Origin: Hydractinia symbiolongicarpus
Lineage: Eukaryota > Cnidaria > Hydrozoa > Anthoathecata > Hydractiniidae
Assembly (NCBI RefSeq): GCF_029227915.1
Contig: NC_079878.1
Span: forward strand, 12,834,001-12,898,000
Direction of reading: 5' to 3'
Length of the DNA stretch: 64,000 nt
Both the position numbers and the translations under genes were made by a program. Positions 45,594 to 57,830 of this stretch are shown piece by piece. How positions within the stretch are numbered: position 1 is the first letter of the stretch; every line of letters begins with the position of its first letter. The notes below the pieces were generated by a model, which was not told the origin of the DNA, made no database searches, and was given only the letters and a program-made list of their open reading frames with translations.

Positions 45594-46207
45594 ATGAAAG
45601 TGAAGGTGATTGAGAGCACTATCAAAGGTTATCATGTACATCGAATATGACCACATCAAGACATAGATATGTTAGTGAAGCCAGTAGAGAACGAGTACGA
45701 CAAGTATGCTATGGGTGTGTGGATGCCTAACTCGAGTGCCATTACCGTTTCGTTACACGAATCGATAACAAGACCAGCAAAGAGGGGTTCTTCTACACAA
45801 AAAGTTAAGGACATAGCAGGCTTGCTCGTTGGACAGCTGCCTGCGAATTTGGGGAAGGTGTTTCACGATTTGCTTCCCTATACGAAGAGCATTACATGGT
45901 AAGTATACACATCTGCTCTCTACATTTGTTCGTAGATATATGTGAACTTTTTGTTTTATTTTTTAGCAAATCAGTGGGTGATCCCATACCAAGCAAGAAG
46001 CCTCCACCGGATCAGAAATTTGAAAAGAGTGAATGTGGTGGATATGATCGACGTGGTGGAGGTGTCATAATACCCAGTATCTACGTTTTAGATGTTGTGG
46101 AGGGGAAAACTGACGTTGTCAGGGAGCTTCACAACTTTACCAAAAACTATGATGGGTGTACAGAGAGAGTTATTGTAGAAAACACAAGTGATTCTTGTCC
46201 ATTTTGA
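45594..46207 (+). pseudogene. HIRAN-like domain protein, 2 exons, one premature stop
   Basis: Exon 1 45594-45898 and exon 2 45967-46207 join through a GTAAGT/TTTTTAG intron with phase kept. The start MKVKVIESTIKGYHVHRI resembles the first strand and GYH motif of HIRAN DNA-end-binding domains, and GLLVGQLPANLGKVF the later conserved part. The frame is broken by one TGA at 45648-45650 where an Arg codon (CGA) would be a single transition away. The second exon (KSECGGYDRRGGGVIIP) is not from a domain I know. A TTCTTTTAG acceptor lies 5 nt before the ATG. Confidence 0.55.
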
Positions 46208-46464
46208 ACTTATTTATCATATGTATTTATGTACATTCATGTTATGTTCATTTTGAAAAGATGCAAATTATATACATTGAGTATGTCATGCTTTGATGCA
46301 TGCTTAATAAATATATAATGCTTATAACAATTCCATGTCTCTTTCATTCTATCGAATATATATTTTGGATTGTCATTACAGTAATTGTCCTCTGAACCTG
46401 TGTTCAAACTAGTGTATTCTATCTATTTGAAGTCATACCATACTCACATTTTAGAGCTAAAAAT

Positions 46465-47217
46465 ATGTCTGATGTAGAAGATATTGAGGTATATGATGAG
46501 AATGATAACAAAGTAAATTTAGAGGCTAATAAAAAAAAGAAGTATGTCGCAGCTAAAAAAAGAGGTAAGGAAGACAAATTGGATTCTGTAACCAATTTAT
46601 ATTGTTTATTTAACATTGTCCTCTATGAACTTTTAGGTACAAAGTATCTGGAGTCTGGAAAAGCACGTGCGAATGCCCGATATAATCACAGCAAAGCGTT
46701 TCAGCGGAAGATGAAGGAATTATAGACAGTCACTGGTGACGATGTTTTGGTTGAAATACGCCATAATGTAACCCCTCCTGTTACACGCCGATGGTCAACG
46801 AACCAAGAAATGTTCAGTCGTTGCAATTCAAATTCATCAAGCACAACAATAACTTCACCATCTTCCGCTATTACTTCTCCCTGTTCAAGTGTTGCTAATA
46901 TGGATCCTACATCAGCTCCGACCACAAGTACTCCATCATCCAGAAGAAAAAAAAAGAATGAGCCGAAAAAAATGAACAGAGATGTATGCCAGAAATGCCT
47001 CACTATATATGGTAGTCGAACCGATAATGAGTATAACTCATTGTGGGTTAATTGTGCCAAACGTAAGTGTGACTACTGGGTTCATGCATACTGCATTGGT
47101 TTAGTCATTAATGAAAAAGACGAAGAAAAGTTTGACAGCACTGTGAAATATTACTGTCCACCACACAACCCGATGTCTTTACCAAGACCAAAATCTTTAC
47201 TAAAAAAGAGATTATAA
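46465..47217 (+). pseudogene. PHD-like zinc finger protein, 2 exons, one internal stop
   Basis: ATG 46465 starts MSDVEDIEVYDENDNKV. A short intron (GTAAGG donor at 46565, CTTTTAG acceptor at 46637) keeps the frame into a basic region. TAG at 46723-46725 interrupts, and the same frame then runs to 47217. Its end is a PHD-like finger: CQKCLTIYG, then SLWVNCAKRKCDYWVHAYC, then KYYCPPH. The middle is Ser/Thr/Pro-rich. In several DNA transposons such fingers accompany the transposase; here none is seen. Low-level decay (one stop) suggests a recent loss. Confidence 0.55.
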
Positions 47218-47295
47218 ACCCTTAGAAAACAACATAAACAGTTATAAAATTTTGTTGTATATTTTGTCTAGTTTTCATGCAATATACATTTGTAT

Positions 47296-47490
47296 TTATT
47301 CACTGTCTTCATCCGAATCATACTGCACCAACAATCTTTGGTGTCTTATGTTTTGCAATGGTGTACCTGACGCAGCTTCTGTCCAGTATTCTTTCATCTT
47401 TTCTTCCACGGTTACTGTTATATCATCCAACCCGAATGGTATTGGTTCAGAGAAAATATTTTTGATTACACCTTCTTCCTTCTTCTCTTT
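47296..47490 (-). pseudogene. Orphan 3' terminal exon on the minus strand
   Basis: After an acceptor-like AAAACTCAG a minus-strand frame of 64 codons reads VIKNIFSEPIPFGLDDITV, MKEYWTEAASGT and ends YDSDEDSE. Its complexity and acidic end look like the C-terminus of a real protein convergent with the PHD-like gene. No upstream exon could be assigned before the right end of the element, so it may be what is left of a deleted main gene. Confidence 0.35.
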
Positions 47491-47801
47491 CTGAGTTTTC
47501 TTTTAGGCATTATATTTTACTCTAAAAAGCTGAAAGGAGTGCATACAGTGGTAATGAGACGTGCTTCACATCGATCAATAATCTATTTATTTTTGTGATC
47601 ATGGAACCAGAACACGAATTTTATAAAGAAACATTGTTGGCTATCAGTCAGAACATTGACTTTTCAATAATAGTGTAGTTGCTCATTTGGTAAACAACAA
47701 CATCCGTTCTTTGAGGGATCCCTCATTTGAGTGATAGCATATGCGACTAGCTAGGGATACCGCATTTGAGGGATCCCTCGAATACGGGTTGATCCTAACT
47801 G

Positions 47802-48689
47802 TCTGGTTCTTGATGAACAAATTTTCCTTGCAACTTGCGAGAATGCTTTGCAACCTTTTTTTAATTTCTAGTAACATTTAAACCCAGAATTAATATTGGG
47901 CGCTAGAATACGCTTATTTATAACAAACTCACGTGGGCGGGAACCCGACCAGTTATCTTTTATACATTCTTCTTAGCATATGCTTATTTGCTGTGATCTT
48001 CCATCTTTTCGCTAAAAAGAAAGTACTATATTATACATGTGTTTATTTATAAAACTAAACATCACTTCCATGGTTTTATAATTGTGGTTTATGTGAAAGA
48101 TATTCTTACTTACTTACTTTAAAAGTATATAGCTACATGTGCTCTGGTCTGCTCAAAGTGGACTGAGTCGAGAAAAAAGTGCATATGTTGGGTATGCTAC
48201 TTAACAATGGTAGTGGCCACATTTTCTAACAAACTAACCAAATATGTAATTCATTTTTTATATAGTATGTTCGTAAAGGTACAAAACGCACAAGGTCAGG
48301 CCGGGGATTTTAAACTATTGCTTTTAATCGCCTTGTTTTGGTTTTGCACTGGGTCAAAAAATTGCAAAGACATCGAACAGCCGGAGATAATCCAAGCCTC
48401 TTCGTGATGGCATTAAGAACCTTTTTAACGGCTGCTTGCTTGAAAAAGGAACAGTTCTATCCTACAGCTATTCTGTTTTGTAAAATTTGTTGTAAAGTGT
48501 TAATTATGTAGGTTTTTATTGCTTTCTTGTGGTGATTTAAAGCTACCCTTTTTGTTAGATAAAAAAAAAAACAGTTTTAAAGAACAGTTTTATGAAAACA
48601 CGAACCTCAACAAGAGAAAATGCAACACCTTAAAAGTCTCAAATCACTATTTTCAAAACTAATAACAATCCTACCCTGAGATACAAGAA
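47802..48689. other. Intergenic sequence
   Basis: AT-rich. An open frame at 48207-48407 has a hydrophobic segment (LLLLIALFWF) but no other support. Nothing else was recognised. Confidence 0.35.
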
Positions 48690-50050
48690 CTTTAAAATGG
48701 CAAAATTAGCAAAAGTAAAAGGTATATATAGACAAGTTTTTCATCTTGACGCATGTGTTGTTTATAATCCCCAGACTTCTTACGGAAATTGACAGGCAAA
48801 AAATTCAGGCAGTAAGCCAAGCCTATTACGTACTTACTTTTAAGAATTTGGATAACTTTTGAAGGGATACTTTCAAGATGATCATCAAAAATGACCATCT
48901 TCATTGACCATGCATGCCACCCTGTAAAAGGATAAAAGGTGGCAAACACCAGTCTCATCTTCACACACAACCAACCATATGTAAAAGTGAGTTTGAACCT
49001 GCCATTCTATTTGCTGTTAGCCCTATGAATAGGGGTTCATTTGGAATTTTAGATAGAAAACTATACAGCAGCTCCTTAAACACTGACCATCACAATTTCT
49101 CACTTCTTTTGGTAAGCAATTAAATAATTTTGCATCATGTAGCACAAGTGAGGACGCTCTCTTTGTGGCGCCGTAAATTAGTGGTTATAGCTCTCGTACT
49201 CTGTGCGGGAGACCGGGGTTCGATTCCTCTTGACGGCGATTCAACATGGGTGAGTGAATGTTACCATAGCCCCTGGTTAACCCAAGCCATGTGAGGGAAA
49301 TTGGGAAGATGGCACATTGTGTGGGTCGTTGGATGTTGCTGGGAGTTTTCTGGTGGAGTGTGGGCCCTAATTGGGTCTGCGTAGTTTTCTATCTAGGCAT
49401 GGGTTGATAGATACTATTCTGTTGTAACCTAGCTTTTTAACCAAGCCTTCAATGACCAAACATAGATAATTTTGTGTTGTTCACAACGTCTTTAAAGTGA
49501 CTATAAATTGTATTTTCTAAGTGCATTGCAATAGTCAGAGATGTATTTGCCTTTGATTTTGCGTATAAAATACCACTGAACCAATTCAATTTGTTGAATT
49601 ATACAAGCAGTGGCTGGACACAACAGCTGTGAGCAATATTTAATTTAAGGTAACACAATGCTTTTCCATAGGGTTAACAACACTTTTTGTGATCTGGTAC
49701 AAATAACTTTTTCTCTGTATCAATTACACCTTGTATGTGAATGAGGCAACAATTGTCATCAATACGCCAAGATCTCTGACATCATTTTTTTGTGATAATT
49801 GATCCTCAACAAGTTAGGGAGTTTATGCATAGTTTCAAGGTATCATGGTAACCATACCTGAGAACTTTAAATTTCTTGTCATTAAATTTCATGTTAGAGT
49901 ATTCAGCCCATTCATATATTCTGTTGTGGTCTCCTTGTAGTTTGATGACGTCTTGGACATATGCAACAACTTAGCTAACTTTGCTGTCTTCAGCAAATAT
50001 TTTAAGTTACTGTGTTTGATACCTTTCACAATATCACTAATAAGGATCAG
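48690..50050 (-). pseudogene. LINE copy 1 (minus): RT C-terminal half, interrupted by a SINE
   Basis: Read on the minus strand, 50040-49750 gives degraded RT (DIVKGIKHSNLKIFAEDSKV, resembling the F-A-D-D block, and LQGDHNRIYEWA). Then WSL-type and KAWLKS-like C-terminal blocks run to about 49400. The sequence continues after the SINE at 49163-48690, where CTACATGATGCAAAATTATT and LFNCLPKE-type coding match copy 2 (51305-51345). Bases 49440-49680 align with 50955-51190 of copy 2 in inverse orientation. Many stops are present. Confidence 0.7.
49165..49400 (+). mobile_element. tRNA-derived SINE inserted in LINE copy 1
   Basis: GCGCCGTAAATTAGTGGTTA has a tRNA-like A-box region, and GGTTCGATTCC at 49217-49227 is a perfect B box. 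The pseudo-acceptor arm pairs CGCCGTAA with TTGACGGCG. A GC-richer body (49250-49370) follows. Alignment of the LINE copies shows the sequence between about 49165 and 49400 to be extra. The right boundary and target duplication are uncertain. Confidence 0.65.
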
Positions 50051-50939
50051 AAATTCAAAGCTTTATTTTCAGGTAGAGGCAAATTTTGATCTTGAAATTA
50101 AAATAAGCTTGCATGTAGTTTAGATTTAGAACATATATCAGTGAAAAGATGTTAGTAGCCAAATTAAAAAAAATTTTCAACCATAATTTGACTGTCTTAA
50201 CTTAATGTCTGTTTTCTGATTTTTCCACACATGTGCAACAATCCAGTAAAAATGTAAACATTGAAAATTGTTTATAAGACAATGTAGGTAAAACAATAGT
50301 CTGATTTTGATTTCATCATTATTACAGGCATTCATGGAAAAATTCTAAATGTGGATTCCATAATCGCAGTGTTTGTTGAAATTGTGCCCCTTAAGTGGTA
50401 CGCAATAGCAAAACTCATCAGGTTTAAAGTCAATGTTGTTGAATTTCTGTTACTTTACTCTTTAATCTAGAGTTAATTAGCATTGAACATTTTTAAGAAA
50501 TTAACTCAAACAATTTTCTCAAATATTTTTTCTTGGATAAATAAACCAGTAAAGAAATTACTTTGCAGAGAGACAACAACATTCTAAAACTTAATGCGTT
50601 AGATATCTCTAGTATATAAATAAAATCTCTGAAAGTTCCCATCACGGTTGGTAGAGTAGTGAAATTTGGAAAATTGAAGACTCAATATTTTCAAAAAATG
50701 AACTTCTGCACACATAAACCACCGTTTTACTACTTAAGAAATATTGCAATTTAGTGTTATACCATTGCACAATTTTTAATACTGATTTATATTATAGATG
50801 CCAGTTTTACTGTTCAACCCTAGGCCTCCCATTGGTTGTTAGGGTAATATTTGAAACAGACAAGTATATACTGACAAACATTCAAAAACTGCATAGAGAG
50901 TGTAATTAATACAGAAAAAAAATCCCTGCATACTATGCA
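50051..50939. other. AT-rich sequence between the inverted LINE copies
   Basis: No coding recognised. It may contain older LINE sequence, but nothing could be aligned by eye. Confidence 0.35.
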
Positions 50940-51560
50940 CATTTAGTAACAGCTCACAGGAAGCGATGTTAACCCTATGGAAAAGCATTGTGTTACCTTA
51001 AATGGTAATTCACAGCTGTGGTATCCAACCACTGTTGACCTTATCCAACAAATTAAATTAATTCAGTGGTGCTTTATATGCAAAATCAAAGATATATATA
51101 TCTCTGACCAATGGCGTGCATTTAGAAAATACAATTTATACTCACTTCAAGATGTCCGAAGGATACAGAATTACCTATGTTTGGAAAATCATCAAAGGCT
51201 TGGTTTCGAGGCCTGGTTACAATAGAACAAAAGTATCTATTAACTCAAGTTTGCGTACAGAATGTTTATTATCACTTTCAGAAGCTGAGATCATCTTCAC
51301 TACCACTACATGGTGCAAGCTTATTTAATTGCCTACCAAAAGCAATGAGAAAGTTGTGTTTAAACTGTTGGTAATTTTCTGTCTTGAATTTCAGGTGAAT
51401 CCTTAATCATAGGGGTTACAGGAAAAACAAGTAGATTCAAACTCTCTCTCTTTATATGGTTGTTGTTTTGAAAGGTAAGACAGCTGTGCGCTAAGTTTTG
51501 TCCTTTTATCAGATGGTGTGCATGGTTATTAAATCCATTCATTTTGGATGATTATTATAA
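50940..51560 (+). pseudogene. LINE copy 2 (plus): RT C-terminal end and 3' region
   Basis: Plus-strand frames give REAMLTLWKSIVLP, then IKDIYIS and YVWKIIKGLVSRPGYNRTKV, and GASLFNCLPKAMRKL. These match the order LWKSLVIPRLDYC, IYVWKI, LFNxLPK at the C-terminus of Jockey/CR1-like pol proteins. Stops (for example after VLP near 51000) and frame changes are present. The 3' noncoding part (51360-51560) has inverted similarity to 48700-49110 in copy 1. Confidence 0.7.
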
Positions 51561-52920
51561 ACTATCACTTATCAATTTTCTTCATGATAAAGAGATGACA
51601 TGAAGAAAGAAGCTACAGAAATAGATGCTTTTGCTTCATTAAAAGAAATGTGGACGACTTTAATAATATTCTTTCAGTGTGTGAGGTAAAGAAAATGTGT
51701 GTGTCATGCTTAATGTGTGTGAGTTGACATGCCTTGCTTGGTGAAGCAGTGTTAAGGCAAATGTTTTATTCATTGTTCCACAAGGTGTATTGTACAGAAC
51801 TTAATCAAACTTATTGTCAGACAACATATAAAGCACCCAAGAAAGACCTAGTGCCTAAGGTTAGCCAAGTGATATTTGTCCTAATAACTTTTTATGGTCA
51901 TACTTCATCATAATATTATAAAAAAGCCTGACCTTAATAAAATTCTTCTCAAATTGAAACAAACAAACTCACAAATTAAATATATTGTTATGGACATGCC
52001 AAAACTGAATAGCTTGTTGCTTATAAAAAACCCTAGACTTGACATTGACAAAATCTGTAATATATGTTGTAACAAAATAAAGATATATCTTCAAAGGTTG
52101 ACGGCAATATTAACTTTCTGTGTATTTACTGAAACGTATCCAACATTTTTGACTACATGAACTATTGTGTTTTTACCATTAACAAATCCCCACCAAAATC
52201 ACTTCTACATGTCAACCCTATTCATGCAGGAGGGAGCTTTTTTAATCGCTCCCTCATTTTTAATTGCTCCCTCATTTTTAGTTAGCTTCAGGATAGTTAA
52301 AAAGATGTTAATATGACATGAACTAATTTTATACATCTGAATAAATTTGAGCCAGTTTTTCTTAATTCAAAGTTTTAGCCTGTTTTTGATTTTGGAATTA
52401 TATTACTGCATCCAACATTTCTCTGTCCTAATTGTCCTTTAATATGCTCACCAACATTTGTGCTAAATATGCTCCTTCATCACAATTGGAGGGGAAGTTT
52501 TTGTAACCCAGCTATTTAATAAAGGCCCCAAAAAAGGCTAGCCTGAGTAGGGTTAATACATGGTTAAAAACAACCTGCAAACAAAAAATATTGTTTGAAC
52601 AGAACAGCTTGGATTCGTGTCTACAACAGCAACAACAATGTAGTGTGTGGTGCTAGGGAGAAGTTAAAATAATTGAAGTTTGCTGACATAAGCAACTTTT
52701 AACCTAGTTGTCAGAACTTTACTTTAATAGTAATTATCAAATTTAATTAATTGATGAAAAACAAAAATACTTTGACACAACTAGGCTCTTTGTTTCAGTT
52801 TCTGTACTAAGTCATGCCATAGTATTTTTTTTTAAATCTTACTTATCAAACAGATAGCCATTTATTAATATTTATGGACTAAACTCTAACACTGTTAATA
52901 GATCTTAAGGTTCCTCAAGT
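51561..52920. other. Intergenic sequence
   Basis: AT-rich. A short tandem duplication of CGCTCCCTCATTTTTAATTG is at 52247-52280. The open frame at 51894-52160 is Ile/Lys rich and unsupported. Confidence 0.4.
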
Positions 52921-52929
52921 TTCAGTATA

Positions 52930-53345
52930 AGGACCTATTCCGTTTTTACACAATGTTCTTATCAAATGTAATGTTCACCTTTTGCTGATGACACAATTCT
53001 CCTTTATTTAATCTGGAATGTTGAACAACCGTCCAAATATGTATATATTAAAGCATCTCTCCTTAGGTTAAATGCCAACAAAATGTCATTCATTTTCACG
53101 AAAACAAAACAATTAATTAGACCTTCAACTTTAATAAAGTTATTACAAAGATGTCTCCAAATCCAACTGTTGCCTGGTCCTCTCATTGGTACCTCTTTTT
53201 AGAAACCTCAAATTAATGATACTGCAAAAAAATTAATGTCTGCCAATTGTACTATGCCAAAGAAATTAATGTATGTTCATCGTACTATAGCTGAACAATA
53301 TACATGTATCTGACGTTAACTATCTAGGTGTATTGCTCCCTTTTT
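52930..53345 (+). pseudogene. Decayed LINE reverse transcriptase fragment
   Basis: In plus-strand frames the sequence reads FADDTILLYL near 52982 (RT catalytic block, Tyr replaced by Phe). LRLNANKMSFIFTKTKQLI follows near 53070-53125, corresponding to the L-N-x-x-K-T-K block, and VNYLGVLL near 53318. The intervening frames are broken. The family cannot be resolved. Confidence 0.6.
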
Positions 53346-53508
53346 TATTTAAATCTAATTTACTGTTTTTAAGTTTGAGCAGCTCCACATAGAACTGAAG
53401 GTTATACTTTATTTGTATTCATTTTGCTGGTATATATATAATTTATATAAATTATAAATTATATATGGTAAATTCGTTTTAGGAATTATATGTATAAAGT
53501 AGAAGCAT

Positions 53509-53513
53509 TTTAG
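53509..53513 (+). promoter_or_regulatory. Acceptor-like site upstream of the NT5C3-like gene
   Basis: GCATTTTAG ends 13 nt before the start codon. It could serve a 5' UTR intron or spliced-leader addition. Confidence 0.35.
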
Positions 53514-53526
53514 TAAATAAATTATA

Positions 53527-56500
53527 ATGATGGCCGGCAAAGTTGCTACAATTGGAACTGTTGTTGTAACTACTGCAGCAGCTGGAGTTGGATTGTATTA
53601 TTTTTATGCAAGGAGTGTAAGAAAAGCCTTGCAAAATAAGGCTGTGGATGAGCTTGTAAGTATTGCAGATTTTAAAATGGAAGTTGGAAATGATGATGTC
53701 ATCACTTTACCATGCTGTTTTTCTATGCATTTTACCTTTCAGTTACTCTTGCTTGACCATGAAAATTGTCATATAAGAGATATTGCTATAGTTCGGAGTA
53801 AAATTAGAAAACTGGTATCTGGTGGTGTAAAGAAACTGCAGGTATGCAGAAATTTAATGTTGATGTTTTTTATTAGATAATGATAGTGGGAATACAAGAA
53901 TTTAAATGATTGTCGTTTTTTTTAAGTGAGAAACTTTATCCAGATGCATTGTTGAAGTTGAAATTACTTTGTAGCTCCAAAATGGTAGCTTCAAAACTCT
54001 AGATAACACGCCCTCAACGTGCTATGTATAGTTTTGGTTTGTTTTTTAGTGATTGCAGAGACAAAAGAATCACATTATTGTTATACATATATTTTTAAAA
54101 ATGGTTACATGAGCAAGTTTGAGTGACATTTGCACCCCATTTTTGCCTTGAAATAAAAATTTCATGATTTCTACATTTAACCAGTATTTTTTTTTTACCT
54201 GAAAGGATGGGGTCCTTAATTTGTGTTTTATTGTCAATTTTACACGGAAACGTAGAATTTTTTCTTATTAAAAAAAAATAAGTGTGGTAGCCATCATGCA
54301 CTGTTTCATTATTTCATCTCACCTTTCATTATCTTATTCATTGTTTTATTATCTTCAATTGTTAAAACAGATTGTCACAGATTTTGATAGAACTTTAACC
54401 AAGTGTTTTGTCGATGGACAATTGGGTCATGCCAGTTATGGTAAGCACCGAGTCTTTTTTAACAGATTTTAATGTTCCTTTGAAATGATTTTTTAGGTTT
54501 TTGGTCAATATTTTGTGCAGCCGTTTTTACATATTTTGGAACTTTGGCTGATAAGTTTAGATTGAATGGATGTCTAAAGGAGTTTTTTTTACAGGTGTCA
54601 TAGATGATTCTTCTTACATTGCAGACTCCATTATACAAGAGGTAATTTTTTTTTTCGATTATTTTCATTCTTCTTTACTTGTATAAGACGAAGGAAAAGC
54701 ATTTGAAATTAGAGCATTGCTGTACAGGTAAAAATGACGAAATGTTTCTTATCATATTTTACATATTTAACTGCACAAAATTGGACAGTACATGGCCATT
54801 TTAGCTAGATTTGTGAAGAAAAGAGATATTGCAAGAAATTCCCTTTTAAGCTGCTTTATATATAACTGCTTCCTCATAAAATCTGTAGATAAGTAAACTC
54901 TACATAACGAACTTAACTGTTACATCTCTTGTTTTGATTTAGTTGAAAACGCTTAAAGAAAAATATTTCCCAATAGAGATGTCTACGTAAGTTTGCATGG
55001 AAATTTTACTTTGTTACTTAGATTTGACTTCTCCTTATGTATGAATTTTGCTTTCTATATATATATTTTAGAGTTCTCACAGAAGAAGAAAAGATTCCCT
55101 ATATGATTGAGTGGTAAGATTATTATATTATGATCTTTTCTATTTATGCCGAAAAATTGCATTTTGTTTATTAATAATACTATGACAATAGATTATTTGT
55201 TTAAATTAGGCTTATTTGTTTAAATTAGAAGATTCGTGTGACTTTTGCCATGTTTTCTTAAAACTGTGTAATAACAAAAAAAGAGCTTTACTACTCAATA
55301 TTCAGTAAGCCAGTGTTCTTCGTAGTCATGAAGCGTTTATTTTGAATTGGAATTTCCTCCGAATTTTATCATTCATTAGAAAAGTTAACTAACACGGCAT
55401 TATATGCAGGGCGTACCCTGCGTATAATGCTGTGAGCGTGTTTGAATTTATTATGGAATTGCTCTGTGTGTTTGACATAAAAGAAAATTAGAAAGGTGCA
55501 TTACGGGTAAATTCTCATAAGCACTTATTTTTAGGTGGATATCAGCGATAAATATGGCTGCAAAAGCTGGTGTACAGAAAAGATTACTACCAGCGATGGT
55601 TCGTGAAAGTCGTGCTGTGTTAAGGTCTTTATTCTAGATTTTAACCGTTTTCCAACTTGATATGATAAACATCGCTTGCTTTGTGTTTTTCTTATGTTAA
55701 ATTTGTTGTTTTTGCTGTTAATTTTGCTTTTGTTGTTGTTTTTTTGTTTTTGATGTATTGCTATTGTTATTGTTGTTTTTATTTTGTTAAATTTGTTGTT
55801 GTTGTTCTTTTTGTTGTTGTTTAATTTATGTTTTGTTTGTTTACTAACCTTTAGAGATGGATCCGATCAATTCTTCCATTTAATTAAGGAGAATAATATT
55901 CCAATACTTATCATGTCAGCGGGGATTGGAGGTAATTGCGAATATTCTTTACCACTCCATTCATATTTCTATTTATATTTTAAACTAAAATATAAATGGA
56001 ATTGCTGTTGTAAAAGCTCGATAACTAAGAAGTTTAACTTTTACAGTGTGTAGAAACATCCGTATGCAAGTATTGGTAAAGAATAAAGATTTAATTCCCT
56101 AGGAGAGACTTTTTGAGCGTTTCGGTTACACGACCATACCCTTCTTCTGTTTGAGTTTCGTCTATTTACCTTTTTAATCTATTTCTCTTTAGATATAGTG
56201 GAAGAAATTTTGCGGCAGCAAGCTGAGATCTCGTCTTCAATAAAAGTAGTTGCTAATTATTACACTTATGATAAAGACGTAGGTCTTGTTTGTTTTGTTT
56301 TGTTTTGTTTTTTTTTGTTTTGTTTTGTTTTGTTTTTTTTGTTTTTTTTGTTTTGTTTTGCCTTGCCTTGCCTTGCTTACATTTGAAATTTAAGTGTCAG
56401 GAACTGTCTGTTCATTTACAGCTTTAAACAGAATCTAGTTAAAGCAAAAATCTGAAGCTAAATTTTGTAGGTAATATAAATTAAATTTTGTTTAGAATAT

Positions 56501-57794
56501 CGTGACAGGTATTAAAGATGATTTGATACATACCTTTAACAAAAACGAAGTATCGAAAAAGCAAGTGGAATATTTTAACCACTTTAAGGTATTTAATTGT
56601 CTTGCTATCCGTATATGACACATCTACGTTATAAAAACATCGTGTTTTATTGACAATTCCCCGTCTGTTATACTAGTGGTAAGCCCTTAAAAATTCACGC
56701 TACACGCAGTATTTTATTATAGATCACACTAGTCGTTAACCTGTGGAAATATCCACGGAGGCGCCCGTCTTCAAATCACACGCTATTTCGTGTGCCTGTT
56801 GCCATCGCTTTTTCACGGACAGACAGACAAAATAATGACAATTTTTATAGGGATAATCTTTTTCATGTATTTTTAAGCAACTCAACTTTCGCCCTGGTAG
56901 TTAAGCTGCTTTAAAATTGGCTGCAACTTGGTAGAAAAGTAGTTTAAAATTGCTTAGCGGAAAGTGAAATTATTCTCAAGGTTATCAATAAACTCTACCA
57001 AAATTTACCGTTATTCAACCACAGTTGCTTGATTTCATGTAGCTGCATGCAGAAACTTTGGCGGACAGAAACTTTTGTGAAAGGGAAAATTCGCTAAACA
57101 TAATCCTTTGCGAATGAGTCATATTAAAAGATTTTGCGAACATACACTTTCGAGAATCGATACTGTTGGAAATTTTCACATACATTAAAATTTCGCGAAT
57201 CACCAACAGCAAGCTAAGCTTAAGCAGGATTGGACTTGAAAACGTCTTCTTTTATTTTATCAAAGCAAATACTTGAAACTAAGATAAACCGATTTTTACC
57301 GTAAAATGTAGTGATACGCGTGAAAACCTCATTTGTATTTAAGCTGCAATTTATTTATTTTTTAGGAACGCAAAAACGTGATTTTAATGGGTGATACTTT
57401 AGGTGATCCTGGAATGGCTGATGGAGTTGAAAATGCAAACACTGTTCTAAAAATAGGATTTCTCAACAAAGATGTGAGTGTATAAAGAAAGAAACTTTAA
57501 GAAATTATTTAATGGCCTTGTGGTAGAGCGTTCGCTTCCAGTGCGGTAGGTCTTGGGTTCATACCCCGGTCGAGTGATGCCAGAGAGTATGAAAGTGTGA
57601 TTTATTCTTTCTGCTTAGCGCTCAGCATAAGCATGGGTTTGATATCCTAGTCAGTTGTCTAGTTGAATGATTGCTGTACTTGCACGACTTTCGTTGCTCA
57701 AATGGGAGCTTTTAATGCGCTAGGACCCTCGTTGATAGCAGTACCAATAGGAACTGAAGAGGCTATCCTGGGTAAATAGTAATAAATAATAATA

Positions 57795-57830
<36 letters not shown>

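Larger units (their letters stand above)
45321..47801 (+). mobile_element. 2.5-kb element with long inverted ends carrying HIRAN-like and PHD-like genes
   Basis: The ends pair over about 38 bp with four mismatches: CAGTTAGGCTCAACCCGCGT on the left and CAGTTAGGATCAACCCGTAT on the right (minus strand), both followed by TCGAGGGATCCCTCAA. TCTGG flanks both sides (45316-45320 and 47802-47806) as a candidate 5-bp target duplication. The 12-bp palindrome GAGGGATCCCTC occurs at 45343-45354, 47713-47724 and 47768-47779. No DDE transposase was recognised, so mobility would need another element or an unrecognised enzyme. Confidence 0.7.

Noticed and set aside
49168-49245. A functional tRNA gene
   Set aside because: The B box is perfect, but the acceptor arm has a bulge, the anticodon loop lacks the invariant T before the anticodon, and the unit is followed by a SINE body inside a LINE. 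It is better called a tRNA-derived SINE head.
51894-52160. An 88-codon plus-strand frame
   Set aside because: It is Ile/Lys/Asn rich as expected for AT-rich DNA, with no domain or splice context.
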